Shown: positions 1-6,616 of the stretch, piece by piece
How the letters are laid out: every line of letters begins with the position of its first letter
Position numbering within the stretch: the stretch's first letter is position 1
Assembly: GCF_026342835.1 (NCBI RefSeq)
Contig: NZ_JAPEMI010000001.1
Location: forward strand, 3,230,501 to 3,294,500
Direction: 5' to 3'
Length of the DNA stretch: 64,000 nt
From: Streptomyces sp. NBC_00154
Lineage (GTDB): Bacteria > Actinomycetota > Actinomycetes > Streptomycetales > Streptomycetaceae
Notes under the pieces: model-generated
Told to the model about the DNA's origin: nothing
Database searches by the model: none
Seen by the model: the letters and a program-made list of their open reading frames with translations, nothing else
Translations under genes and position numbers: made by a program

Positions 1-167
1 GCTGGCCGACCACCGGCAAAGTCCTCTCCGACCGGCTCAAGCGCCTCCAACCGACGCTTGCCGCCCGGCGCGTCCTTGTCGACTCGGGCCGCACCAGCGC
101 GGGCCGCTACCTCGAAATGACCCGCACGCTCCCCCCGGCCCCGCACGCGCAATCACGGGCGTTTTGA
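1..167 (+). CDS. C-terminal fragment of an AICE replication protein (5' end outside window)
   Basis: The frame is open from base 3 and stops at TGA 165-167, giving 54 residues ending in QSRAF. The stretch around VLSDRLKRL and a later GRTSAGRYLEMTR resembles the winged-helix C-terminal tail of AICE Rep/primase-helicase proteins. Its place just left of an iteron array, xis and int matches the DUF3631 replication gene of the second element. The identity is inferred from position and weak motif resemblance; the N-terminal catalytic part is not visible. It could also be another replication-initiator type. Confidence 0.6.
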   Translation, partial: WPTTGKVLSDRLKRLQPTLAARRVLVDSGRTSAGRYLEMTRTLPPAPHAQSRAF

Positions 168-189
168 CCCGCGATCCGCACGCCCAAGC

Positions 190-225
190 GAACAGCAAGA
201 AGAGCACGTGCTCCTCTTGCTGTTC
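190..225 (+). terminator. Hairpin downstream of the partial replication gene
   Basis: An 18-bp stem (GAACAGCAAGAAGAGCAC with its complement) has one mismatch and almost no loop. It lies 22 bp after the stop codon of the partial rep gene. No T-run follows, as is common for Streptomyces terminators. Confidence 0.5.
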
Positions 226-333
226 GGCGGAACGCCGCCCCAAGGTCGCGCCGCGCAGTGGCTCCTTCTTCACTCTGTGAGGCGCACCCAAGTACTACAG
301 GCAGCCCCTTCTTTGTCCTAAGAAGGAAGACGC

Positions 334-540
334 TGCGTCATGTGCGTCATGCGGGCCGGAAAACGGCACCTGACCTGTGGAAACAGGCATGACGCAGACG
401 GCTTGCTCTGCGTCATCCTGCGTCATCTGCGTCATCCGATGACGCACCCCATGACGCTGCGATGACGCACGGCCTAGCTACTGCGTCAAGTAAAACCGCA
501 GGTCAGGGCCCCCAAGTGACGCTAATGACGCCATGACGCA
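334..540. repeat. Nine-copy TGCGTCAT iteron array, probable replication origin of AICE 1
   Basis: The gene-free stretch 168-625 holds nine exact copies of an 8-bp unit. TGCGTCAT occurs at 334, 343, 409, 419 and 428, and its complement ATGACGCA at 389, 439, 462 and 533. Near copies lie at 451 and 482. The array sits between the replication gene and xis, where pSAM2-like elements carry their origin. Reading them as Rep binding sites is inference, supported by an equivalent nine-copy array of a different 8-mer in the second element. Confidence 0.7.
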
Positions 541-625
541 GAAATCCGCGCCTCGTACACACACGCGCATCCGCGACCTCTGCAAGGTCCCAAGCCCGCT
601 CCTTCGGTCCCAGGGAGATCTCCGC

Positions 626-868
626 ATGGACACGGCCCCCGCCGACACGTTCGACAACACCCTCGTGCTGCTCACCGTGGAGGAGGCTGCCCGCCGCCTC
701 CGGATCGGCCGCACCGTCTGCTACCGGCTCATTAGCTCGGGAGAGCTGGAATCCATCACCGTCGGCCACCTCCGCAGGGTGCCGGTCGACGCTGTGCCCG
801 AGTTCGTCACCCGCCGCCGCAAGAGGCAGCAGCCCACCACCACTATCACCACCGCCACGGCGGCCTGA
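626..868 (+). CDS. xis: Excisionase, helix-turn-helix (MerR/BldC-like fold), AICE 1
   Basis: An 80-residue protein whose LTVEEAARRLRIGRT segment (about residues 16-31) is the winged-helix DNA-binding motif of excisionase-family proteins. It should bend attachment-site DNA and direct the adjacent integrase to excision. ATG 626 was chosen because AGGGAGA lies 8 bp upstream; an upstream in-frame ATG at 533 falls inside the iteron array. The stop is 9 bp from the integrase start, so xis and int form one operon. The protein closely resembles the excisionase at 27723-27968. Confidence 0.85.
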   Translation: MDTAPADTFDNTLVLLTVEEAARRLRIGRTVCYRLISSGELESITVGHLRRVPVDAVPEFVTRRRKRQQPTTTITTATAA

Positions 869-877
869 GGAGCACTC

Positions 878-2149
878 ATGGCAGAAGAGAAGAACAAGCG
901 CACTCGACAGCCCAACGGCCGTTCGTCTATCTACCTGGGTAAGGACGGCAGGTGGCACGGCCGCGTCACAGTTGGCGTCCGTGACGACGGTAAGCCTGAC
1001 CGGCGCCACGTCGAGCGCAAGACCCGAGCCGAGGTGACCAAGGCCGTTAAAGAGCTGGAGCAGCAGCGCGAGACTAAGACGCTCCGCAAGCCCGGCCGTG
1101 GATGGACCGTGGCTGCATGGCTGACCCACTGGGTCGAAGAGATCGCCCCACTCGGTGTCAACGAGAACACCATGGTTGGCTACGGCGTCGCGGTCAGGAA
1201 GCATCTGATCCCCGGCCTCGGAGCGCACAAGCTGGACAAGCTCAGGCCCGAGCACATCGAGAGCCTCTACGGCCGCATGATTGCGGCCGGCAGTAGACCC
1301 GGCACGGCTCACCAGGTGCACCGAACCTTCCGCACCGCCCTGAACGAGGCGGTGCGGCGGGGGCATCTCGGGCAGAACCCCGTGCGCCTGACCAAGGCCC
1401 CTCGGGTCCGCGAAGAGGAGATCGAACCGTTCACCGTCGAAGAGGTGCAACGGCTACTTCGAGCGGCGGACGATCGGCGTAATTCGGCGCGCTGGGCTGT
1501 TGCTCTGGCCCTCGGCTTGCGGCAGGGAGAAGCTCTCGGGCTCAAGTGGACAGATGTGGACCTAGGGCGCGGTGTGCTGATGGTCCGTCGGAGCCGACGA
1601 CGACCGCAGTATGCCCACGGCTGCGTCGACGAGACAGCCTGTGGCCGTAAGGCGGGGTACTGCCCGAAGAGGCAGCGCACCAACCCGGAGACGGCCGACA
1701 CCAAGTCGCGCGCCGGCCGCCGGGCGGTCGGGCTTCCGCGGCAGCTCGTGGACCTCCTCCGTGTCCACCGGAAGCGGCAGGACGCGGAGAGGGTTGCCGT
1801 CGGGGACCGCTGGACGGAAGAGGGTTGGCTCTTTGCCACCGAGACCGGCCGGGGTACCTCACCGCGTACGGACTACGACGACTGGAAGGAGCTACTGCAA
1901 GCCGCAAAAGTTCGAGACGGCCGACTTCACGATGCCCGACACACCGCCGCGACGGTGCTGCTGATCCTCGGGGTATCGGAGCGGGCAGTCATGGGGCTGA
2001 TGGGCTGGTCAACCACCGCAATGGCCGCCCGCTATCAGCACATGGTCGACACCGTTCGGACCAACGTCGCCGAACAGGTCGACGGGCTGATCTGGAAGAC
2101 CGATGGGCCCGATGATGGCGGAGCCGCAACGGCTGGACCAGTCCGCTGA
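878..2149 (+). CDS. int: Tyrosine site-specific recombinase (integrase), AICE 1
   Basis: This 423-residue integrase catalyses integration and excision at tRNA-Ser(CGA). It has an N-terminal arm-binding region (SSIYLGKDGRWHGRV near residue 17), a SAM-like core-binding domain, and a catalytic domain with Arg in LGLRQGEALGL (about 212), the HxxR box HDARHT (about 350) and Tyr in YQHM (about 386). Between Arg and HxxR is a cysteine cluster of form HGC-x5-C-x6-C (about 247-262), which may bind zinc; the integrase at 27978-29237 has the same insertion. The start follows a GAGGAGC ribosome site and lies 9 bp from xis. Confidence 0.95.
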   Translation: MAEEKNKRTRQPNGRSSIYLGKDGRWHGRVTVGVRDDGKPDRRHVERKTRAEVTKAVKELEQQRETKTLRKPGRGWTVAAWLTHWVEEIAPLGVNENTMVGYGVAVRKHLIPGLGAHKLDKLRPEHIESLYGRMIAAGSRPGTAHQVHRTFRTALNEAVRRGHLGQNPVRLTKAPRVREEEIEPFTVEEVQRLLRAADDRRNSARWAVALALGLRQGEALGLKWTDVDLGRGVLMVRRSRRRPQYAHGCVDETACGRKAGYCPKRQRTNPETADTKSRAGRRAVGLPRQLVDLLRVHRKRQDAERVAVGDRWTEEGWLFATETGRGTSPRTDYDDWKELLQAAKVRDGRLHDARHTAATVLLILGVSERAVMGLMGWSTTAMAARYQHMVDTVRTNVAEQVDGLIWKTDGPDDGGAATAGPVR

Positions 2150-2186
2150 AGGCTGGGGGCAAGGCGGAAGTCTTGCCCCCGCCGGG

Positions 2187-2876
2187 CTACGTCACTACGT
2201 GACAGCTGTCGATCAGGCGTGCCACCACGCTGAAGGTGGCCAGTTGTTCCAAGGCCTCTTGTTCGGCCAGATCACCCGTCTCGTGGGCTGCCGGGTTACG
2301 AAGGGCGAAGTAGGCCCCTTGGCCGAGCTGGAGGGCGCCGCGTTGCCGTGTCTGGACTCCGGGGTCTGTTTGATCGCCTGGTATCCGGAGGCGAGGCTTG
2401 CCCGGTTCCGGCGCCTTGTCGCTGAAGGCCTCCTGGACGAGTTTGGCGTCAGACAGGTCGCGTCGGCCCAGCTTGTTTTGCAGATGAGCGTTGATCGACG
2501 TAGCGGCGGCGTGGACAGCAGCTCGATAGTGCGCAGACTCCCAGAAGGTGCGAGCGGCGTCCCATACCCATGCGTGTAGTTGATCTGCTGGGAGTGAGGG
2601 AACGTCTGGTGCCAATCGCGTGGCCCACTCATCCATATCTGTGAGGATGCCTATGCCGCGACTGACCTCGCTCAGGTCGATCGTCAGCGCCTGCCATTCG
2701 TTCTCCCCAAGCACCTCTAGGTCCGGCTTGTGGGGATTCAGAATGCGCAAGATCTTCACGATTGTGGGCTCATCCTGGAACAGCCACTTCTCCTCTTGCG
2801 TCGTGTCACCGTTGGCGTACCGGACATTCCAGTACTGGGCTGCTGTCTGATCGAACCTCTTGAGCCGCTCACGCAT
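2187..2876 (-). CDS. TIGR02391 (Ymh-like) family protein with HEPN-type RNPAAH motif; AICE cargo
   Basis: The 229-residue protein matches the TIGR02391/Hypoth_Ymh type. The C-terminal 60 residues are helical and contain RNPAAHE at about 193-199, an Rx4-6H motif of HEPN nucleases. HEPN proteins are often RNA-cutting effectors of abortive-infection or toxin systems; that role here is inference. It is transcribed towards int, from between int and the tRNA target, as cargo often is. The second element has only 20 bp in this gap, so the gene looks inserted. The start is uncertain: ATG 2876 is the first clear methionine, and the frame is open further upstream. Confidence 0.75.
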   Translation of the reverse strand: MRERLKRFDQTAAQYWNVRYANGDTTQEEKWLFQDEPTIVKILRILNPHKPDLEVLGENEWQALTIDLSEVSRGIGILTDMDEWATRLAPDVPSLPADQLHAWVWDAARTFWESAHYRAAVHAAATSINAHLQNKLGRRDLSDAKLVQEAFSDKAPEPGKPRLRIPGDQTDPGVQTRQRGALQLGQGAYFALRNPAAHETGDLAEQEALEQLATFSVVARLIDSCHVVT

Positions 2877-2951
2877 CCATACGCGATCCACAGATGGAGC
2901 GTAGAGCGCGACGTCCGGAGCGGTGAGGCTTTTTAGGGCGCCGGATCGGTC

Positions 2952-2975
2952 AACTGAGACGGGAACTGAGACGGG
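2952..2975. repeat. Tandem 12-bp repeat AACTGAGACGGG x2, candidate integrase arm-type sites
   Basis: Two perfect adjacent copies of AACTGAGACGGG occupy 2952-2963 and 2964-2975. They lie beside the terminator and tRNA-Ser that form the attachment site. The core TGAGAC repeated at 12-bp intervals also flanks both ends of the second element, which argues for integrase arm binding. Confidence 0.65.
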
Positions 2976-2981
2976 ACGCAG

Positions 2982-3015
2982 TGAAGGGCCCGGTCCAGAT
3001 GGACCGGGCCCTTCA
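2982..3015 (-). terminator. Terminator of tRNA-Ser(CGA)
   Basis: A perfect 15-bp stem (TGAAGGGCCCGGTCC and complement) with loop AGAT lies 9 bp beyond the 3' end of the tRNA gene on the same strand. Confidence 0.8.
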
Positions 3016-3023
3016 TCTACCTG

Positions 3024-3108
3024 CGGTAGCGGAGGGATTTGAACCCTCGGTGAGTTTCCCCACACTCGCTTTCGAGGCGAGCTCCTTCGGCCGCTCGGAC
3101 ACGCTACC
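3024..3108 (-). tRNA. tRNA-Ser(CGA), attachment site of AICE 1
   Basis: The gene has a 7-bp acceptor stem GGTAGCG/CGCTACC, discriminator G, a long variable arm and T-loop GTTCAAA. The anticodon is CGA, complementing TCG at 3072-3074. Length is 85 nt with no encoded CCA. The AICE abuts its 3' side, so the present 3' half was probably supplied by the element; the gene is intact. Confidence 0.93.
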
Positions 3109-3199
3109 GAGAGAGAGCTTAGACCATCTCGCCCGTGGGTCGAAATCCGATTCTCCGGCGTACGCGGAAGCCGGGCCGGGGGTGGTGGGTGCCGCAGCG

Positions 3200-3700
3200 T
3201 CAGCGGTCGCGGAAGAACGCCGTCAGCTGGGCGGAACAGGCGTCCTCCAGGACTCCATGGATCACTTCGGGACGGTGGTTGAGCCGCCGGTCCCGTACGA
3301 CGTCCCAGAGTGAACCCGCCGCGCCCGCCTTCTCGTCCCGTGCCCCGTAGACCACACGGGCCACCCGGGACTGCACGAGCGCGCCCGCGCACATCGTGCA
3401 CGGCTCCAGGGTGACCACCAGGGTGCACCCGGAAAGCCGCCATTCGCCGAGCGCCGCGGCGGCCCGGCGGACAGCGAGGATCTCGGCGTGCGCGGTCGGA
3501 TCACCGGTCGCCTCGCGTTCGTTGTGTCCCGTGGCGAGCAGGGCGCCACCCGGGCCGAGGACGACGGCGCCGACCGGCACATCGCCGGCCCGCGCCGCGT
3601 GCGCGGCCTCGTCCAGGGCGCGGCGCATGGGAGCCCGCCACGGGTCCCGTACAGGATCGTGCGGTTCTGGCAGTCGGTGCGGGCCCGGTCGTTCGGTCAC
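3200..3700 (-). CDS. tadA: tRNA-specific adenosine deaminase TadA
   Basis: A 166-residue zinc deaminase converting wobble adenosine 34 of tRNA-Arg(ACG) to inosine. The HAE motif (71-73) supplies a zinc ligand and the proton-shuttling Glu; PCTMC (100-104) supplies two Cys ligands. The C-terminal FF near the end is typical of TadA. The first 24 residues are a polar extension, and Met 25 is an alternative start. It is immediately followed (9 bp away, upstream on this strand) by the gene usually paired with it in actinomycetes, implying co-transcription. Confidence 0.93.
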   Translation of the reverse strand: MTERPGPHRLPEPHDPVRDPWRAPMRRALDEAAHAARAGDVPVGAVVLGPGGALLATGHNEREATGDPTAHAEILAVRRAAAALGEWRLSGCTLVVTLEPCTMCAGALVQSRVARVVYGARDEKAGAAGSLWDVVRDRRLNHRPEVIHGVLEDACSAQLTAFFRDR

Positions 3701-3709
3701 CCGCGGACC

Positions 3710-4300
3710 CTAACGGACGGTTTCCAGGACCTCGGCCGCTCCCAGCGCGTCCGCGATCTCCACCAGTGCGTCCGTCCGCAGCATCAGCAGCTCCTTCTCG
3801 GGGAGTCCGAGGTCGGCCAGGACCCCGGTGTCACCGAGCGGACCCGTCGGTACGGCGTCGGCGTCGAGCCCGTCGTCGTCGTTGTCGTCGAGGTCGGTGT
3901 CGTTGTTGTTGTCGGGGGTGTGGTCCGGCTCGCCGTCCTCCGTACCGTCGAGGCCGACGAGCTCTTCGAGGGCGGCAATCGAGTCCTCGGCCCCGGGTTC
4001 GCGGCCGAGCAGTTCATCGGTGAGCAGGATCTCCCCGTAGGAGGAGCGGGCGGCGGCGGACGCGTCCGAGATGTAGATACGGGGGTCCTCCTCACCGTCC
4101 ACCCGGATGACGCCGAACCAGGCGTCCTCCTGCTCGATGAAGACGAGCACCGTGTCCTCGTCCACCGAGGCCTCACGGGCCAGATCCGTCAGATCGGACA
4201 GGGTCTCCACATCGTCGAGTTCCGTGTCGCTCGCTTCCCACCCGTCTTCGGTGCGCGCGAGCAGTGCGGCGAAGTACACCGTGACTCTCCCACTGGTCAT
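3710..4300 (-). CDS. tRNA adenosine deaminase-associated protein
   Basis: A 196-residue acidic cytoplasmic protein, well conserved next to tadA in actinomycetes and hence named for its neighbour; its biochemical role is unknown. The start reads VTVYFAALLARTEDGW, the family's usual opening. A low-complexity Asp/Asn stretch lies near residues 133-150 (NNNDTDLDDNDDD). ATG 4300 was chosen; the frame remains open upstream to 4418 but without a ribosome site. The stop lies 9 bp before the tadA start, so this is probably the first gene of a two-gene operon. Confidence 0.85.
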   Translation of the reverse strand: MTSGRVTVYFAALLARTEDGWEASDTELDDVETLSDLTDLAREASVDEDTVLVFIEQEDAWFGVIRVDGEEDPRIYISDASAAARSSYGEILLTDELLGREPGAEDSIAALEELVGLDGTEDGEPDHTPDNNNDTDLDDNDDDGLDADAVPTGPLGDTGVLADLGLPEKELLMLRTDALVEIADALGAAEVLETVR

Positions 4301-4466
4301 AGGGGTGTCGGTCCGGCGGGAGGACAGTCGGTGATCCGGCTGTCCTGTGCCCCGCCCATCGGAATCGTGGCAGAAACCGAGCGTTCGTGAGAGGAGTTCG
4401 ACCGTTGCGTCGTCCATGAGTTGTCGACAACACCGCTTCCAGGGGGCCGTCCGGCGGTCCCGGCGG

Positions 4467-4694
4467 CTACCAGCGGAAGGTCCGCATCCGCATGGCTTGG
4501 CGCATTCGGGCCGCCCTGGCCCGGCGTGGCTGGACCCGGTCGCGCAGCGCCTTGGCCTCATGAAGCTCACGCAGGAACTGGGCGCGGCGCCTGCGGCGCT
4601 CCTCGTCCGTCTCGGGCGCGTCCAGCGTGTCCCGGCGGCCCTGCGTGTCCTGCGGTTCCAGCTGGTCCCGCTTCTGCTGCTCCCCGTCGGGCAT
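4467..4694 (-). CDS. Small conserved hypothetical protein, Arg/Glu-rich
   Basis: A 75-residue highly charged protein (MPDGEQQKRDQLEPQDTQ start) with a long predicted helix rich in Arg and Glu (ETDEERRRRRAQFLRELHEA). No known domain. It is transcribed divergently from upp and on the same strand as the tadA pair. GTG two codons upstream is an alternative start. Codon use is ordinary for the host. Confidence 0.65.
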   Translation of the reverse strand: MPDGEQQKRDQLEPQDTQGRRDTLDAPETDEERRRRRAQFLRELHEAKALRDRVQPRRARAARMRQAMRMRTFRW

Positions 4695-4797
4695 CGGCAC
4701 ATCACCCCAAGGCTGGGTCCGTATGCCCTCACCTTCCCTCCGAACGGGCGATTGATGCCAGTGCACGGGTGCGGGTGGCCCGGCTACTGTTGGGCCC

Positions 4798-5433
4798 ATG
4801 CGGATCCACGTCGTCGACCACCCGCTGGTCGCGCACAAACTCACCACCCTGCGCGACAAGCGCACCGACTCCCCGACCTTCCGGCGGCTCGCCGACGAGC
4901 TGGTCACCCTGCTCGCCTACGAGGCCACCCGGGACGTGCGCACCGAGCAGGTCGACATCGAGACCCCGGTGACGCCGACCACCGGCGTGAAGCTGTCGCA
5001 CCCGCGGCCCCTGGTCGTGCCGATCCTGCGGGCCGGTCTCGGCATGCTCGACGGCATGGTGCGGCTGCTGCCGACCGCCGAGGTCGGCTTCCTGGGCATG
5101 ATCCGCAATGAGGAGACACTCAAGGCGGAGACGTACGCCACGCGGATGCCGGAGGACCTCTCGGGCCGCCAGGTGTACGTCCTGGACCCCATGCTCGCCA
5201 CCGGCGGCACGCTGGTCGCGGCCATCCAGGAACTGATCAAGCGCGGTGCGGACGACGTCACCGCCGTCGTGCTGCTTGCGGCGCCCGAGGGCGTCGCGGT
5301 GATGGAGCGCGACCTGGCCGGTACGCCGGTCACCGTGGTGACCGCCTCGGTCGACGAGCGGCTCAACGAGAACGGCTACATCGTGCCGGGGCTCGGCGAC
5401 GCAGGCGACCGGATGTACGGCACCGTCGACTAG
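4798..5433 (+). CDS. upp: Uracil phosphoribosyltransferase
   Basis: A 211-residue cytosolic enzyme making UMP from uracil and PRPP in pyrimidine salvage. The PRPP-binding motif DPMLATGGT lies at 130-138, and the C-terminal [16 protein letters not shown] carries the uracil-binding loop. Full family length. A TACTGT hexamer ends 7 bp before the ATG and no Shine-Dalgarno is visible, so a leaderless transcript is possible; a -35 element is weak. Confidence 0.96.
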   Translation: MRIHVVDHPLVAHKLTTLRDKRTDSPTFRRLADELVTLLAYEATRDVRTEQVDIETPVTPTTGVKLSHPRPLVVPILRAGLGMLDGMVRLLPTAEVGFLGMIRNEETLKAETYATRMPEDLSGRQVYVLDPMLATGGTLVAAIQELIKRGADDVTAVVLLAAPEGVAVMERDLAGTPVTVVTASVDERLNENGYIVPGLGDAGDRMYGTVD

Positions 5434-5494
5434 GGGCTGTCCGGCCCGACGGTTCCGAAGAAGGCTCTCGGCCCTCGCATCCTGTACTGCGGTG

Positions 5495-6112
5495 TCACCC
5501 GCAGGAGGGTGCGGGGGCCGGCTTGTTCAGTGCGGCAAGGGCCGCGGCGGCGTCCTTCGGGGTGTTCAGCTTCTTGAACGCCGTACCGAGGATCAGATCG
5601 ACATCCGCCGTCTTGCGGGTGTCGGTCTTCGGGGTGGCGCCCGTCAGCTGCGTACCGAGGACCGGGAACGTGCCGTTCGTGGCCGTCGGGGCGCCCAGCA
5701 GGATCCCGGCCCCGGGGACCTTCTTGTCGTACGCGGCAGAGGCGTTGCCCACCTTGCCGATGCGGAATCCGCGCTTCTTCAGCTCGTCGGCCGCGGCCTT
5801 CGCGAGCCCGCCGCGTGGTGTCGCGTTGTAGACGTTGACCGTGATCCTTGCCGGCTTCGGGAGCGCCTTCGCGGGCGCGGACGGCTTGACGGAGGGGCAG
5901 TCGGCCTTGCGGTCGGCGGCGCTGGCCGTCCGGTCGCCGGTGAAGACGTCGATGAGCTGCAGCGTCCCCCATCCGGCCAGCCCGAGGGTCACCACGGAGG
6001 CGAGGGACACGAGGACCAGTCTTCGGCGGTGCCGGGGACGCCGCATGCGCGGATATTTGTCGCCCGTGATGCGGTACTTTCCGCCCAGGCCGGGGGGAGT
6101 GAGCATGCTCAT
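5495..6112 (-). CDS. LytR C-terminal (LytR_C) domain membrane protein
   Basis: A 205-residue protein with a short basic cytoplasmic tail (RRPRHRRR), one transmembrane helix (about 31-50, VLVSLASVVTLGLAGW) and an extracytoplasmic LytR_C domain (about 85-195) containing ITVNVYNATPRGGLA and a repeated ATP-like turn. The family occurs as stand-alone anchors or fused to LytR-CpsA-Psr wall-polymer ligases; no ligase domain is present here, and a cell-envelope role is inference. The start ATG 6112 has an in-frame ATG two codons later. Confidence 0.85.
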   Translation of the reverse strand: MSMLTPPGLGGKYRITGDKYPRMRRPRHRRRLVLVSLASVVTLGLAGWGTLQLIDVFTGDRTASAADRKADCPSVKPSAPAKALPKPARITVNVYNATPRGGLAKAAADELKKRGFRIGKVGNASAAYDKKVPGAGILLGAPTATNGTFPVLGTQLTGATPKTDTRKTADVDLILGTAFKKLNTPKDAAAALAALNKPAPAPSCG

Positions 6113-6216
6113 GGGCGCAGCGTAGTGCGACCCGGTGAAGATGCGTACTAAATGATCAACCGATGGCACCCGTCCGGGTGTGAATGCACCCGAAAGCACC
6201 CGATGGGTGCCGTTCG

Positions 6217-6513
6217 TCAGCCGAGTTCGAGGACCCGGGCGTGCAGCACCTGGCGTTGCTGGAGTGCCGCGCGGACCGCGCGGTGCAGCCCGTCCTCCAG
6301 ATAGAGGTCGCCCTGCCACTTCACGACATGGGCGAACAAGTCGCCGTAGAACGTGGAGTCCTCGGCGAGGAGGGTTTCGAGGTCCAGCTGACCCTTGGTC
6401 GTCACCAGCTGGTCGAGGCGGACCGGGCGCGGCGCGACATCCGCCCACTGCCGGGTGCTTTCCCGGCCGTGGTCGGGATAAGGCCGCCCATTTCCGATGC
6501 GCTTGAAGATCAC
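6217..6513 (-). CDS. Conserved actinobacterial 98-residue protein (often labelled VapB-family antitoxin)
   Basis: The sequence starts MIFKRIGNGRPYPDHG and ends with DLYLEDGLHRAVRAALQQRQ, the latter reminiscent of the DGxHR motif of ParB-like folds. Very similar proteins are widespread in Streptomyces, where automated annotation sometimes calls them VapB antitoxins. No toxin gene is adjacent, so a toxin-antitoxin role is not supported by context. It sits 104 bp downstream of the LytR_C gene start, on the same strand, and is divergent from the HerA-like gene. Confidence 0.75.
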   Translation of the reverse strand: MIFKRIGNGRPYPDHGRESTRQWADVAPRPVRLDQLVTTKGQLDLETLLAEDSTFYGDLFAHVVKWQGDLYLEDGLHRAVRAALQQRQVLHARVLELG

Positions 6514-6616
6514 ACGGAAAGCCTACCGGCCAAGAGCCTCCGGGCGCAGCTATGGAGCGGTACTGCGATGCTGGCTGGAGCGTCATAAATGCAGACATTC
6601 CGGAATAGAGGCCGTG

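Larger units (their letters stand above)
1..3074 (+). mobile_element. Right end of integrative conjugative element AICE 1 in tRNA-Ser(CGA)
   Basis: A replication-protein tail, an iteron array, excisionase, tyrosine integrase, one cargo gene and tandem arm-type repeats run up to the 3' half of a tRNA-Ser gene. This is the order of the rep-ori-xis-int-att end of pSAM2-type elements. The left end and left att copy lie outside the window, so the exact crossover cannot be fixed; the right limit given is the anticodon of the tRNA. The layout matches the second element at 10350-29373 gene for gene, apart from the cargo gene between int and att. Confidence 0.8.

Noticed and set aside
334..540. CRISPR or tandem satellite
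   Set aside because: 8-bp units in both orientations with irregular spacing fit iterons, not CRISPR.
6217..6513. Toxin-antitoxin pair
   Set aside because: No toxin-sized partner lies next to this conserved gene on either side.
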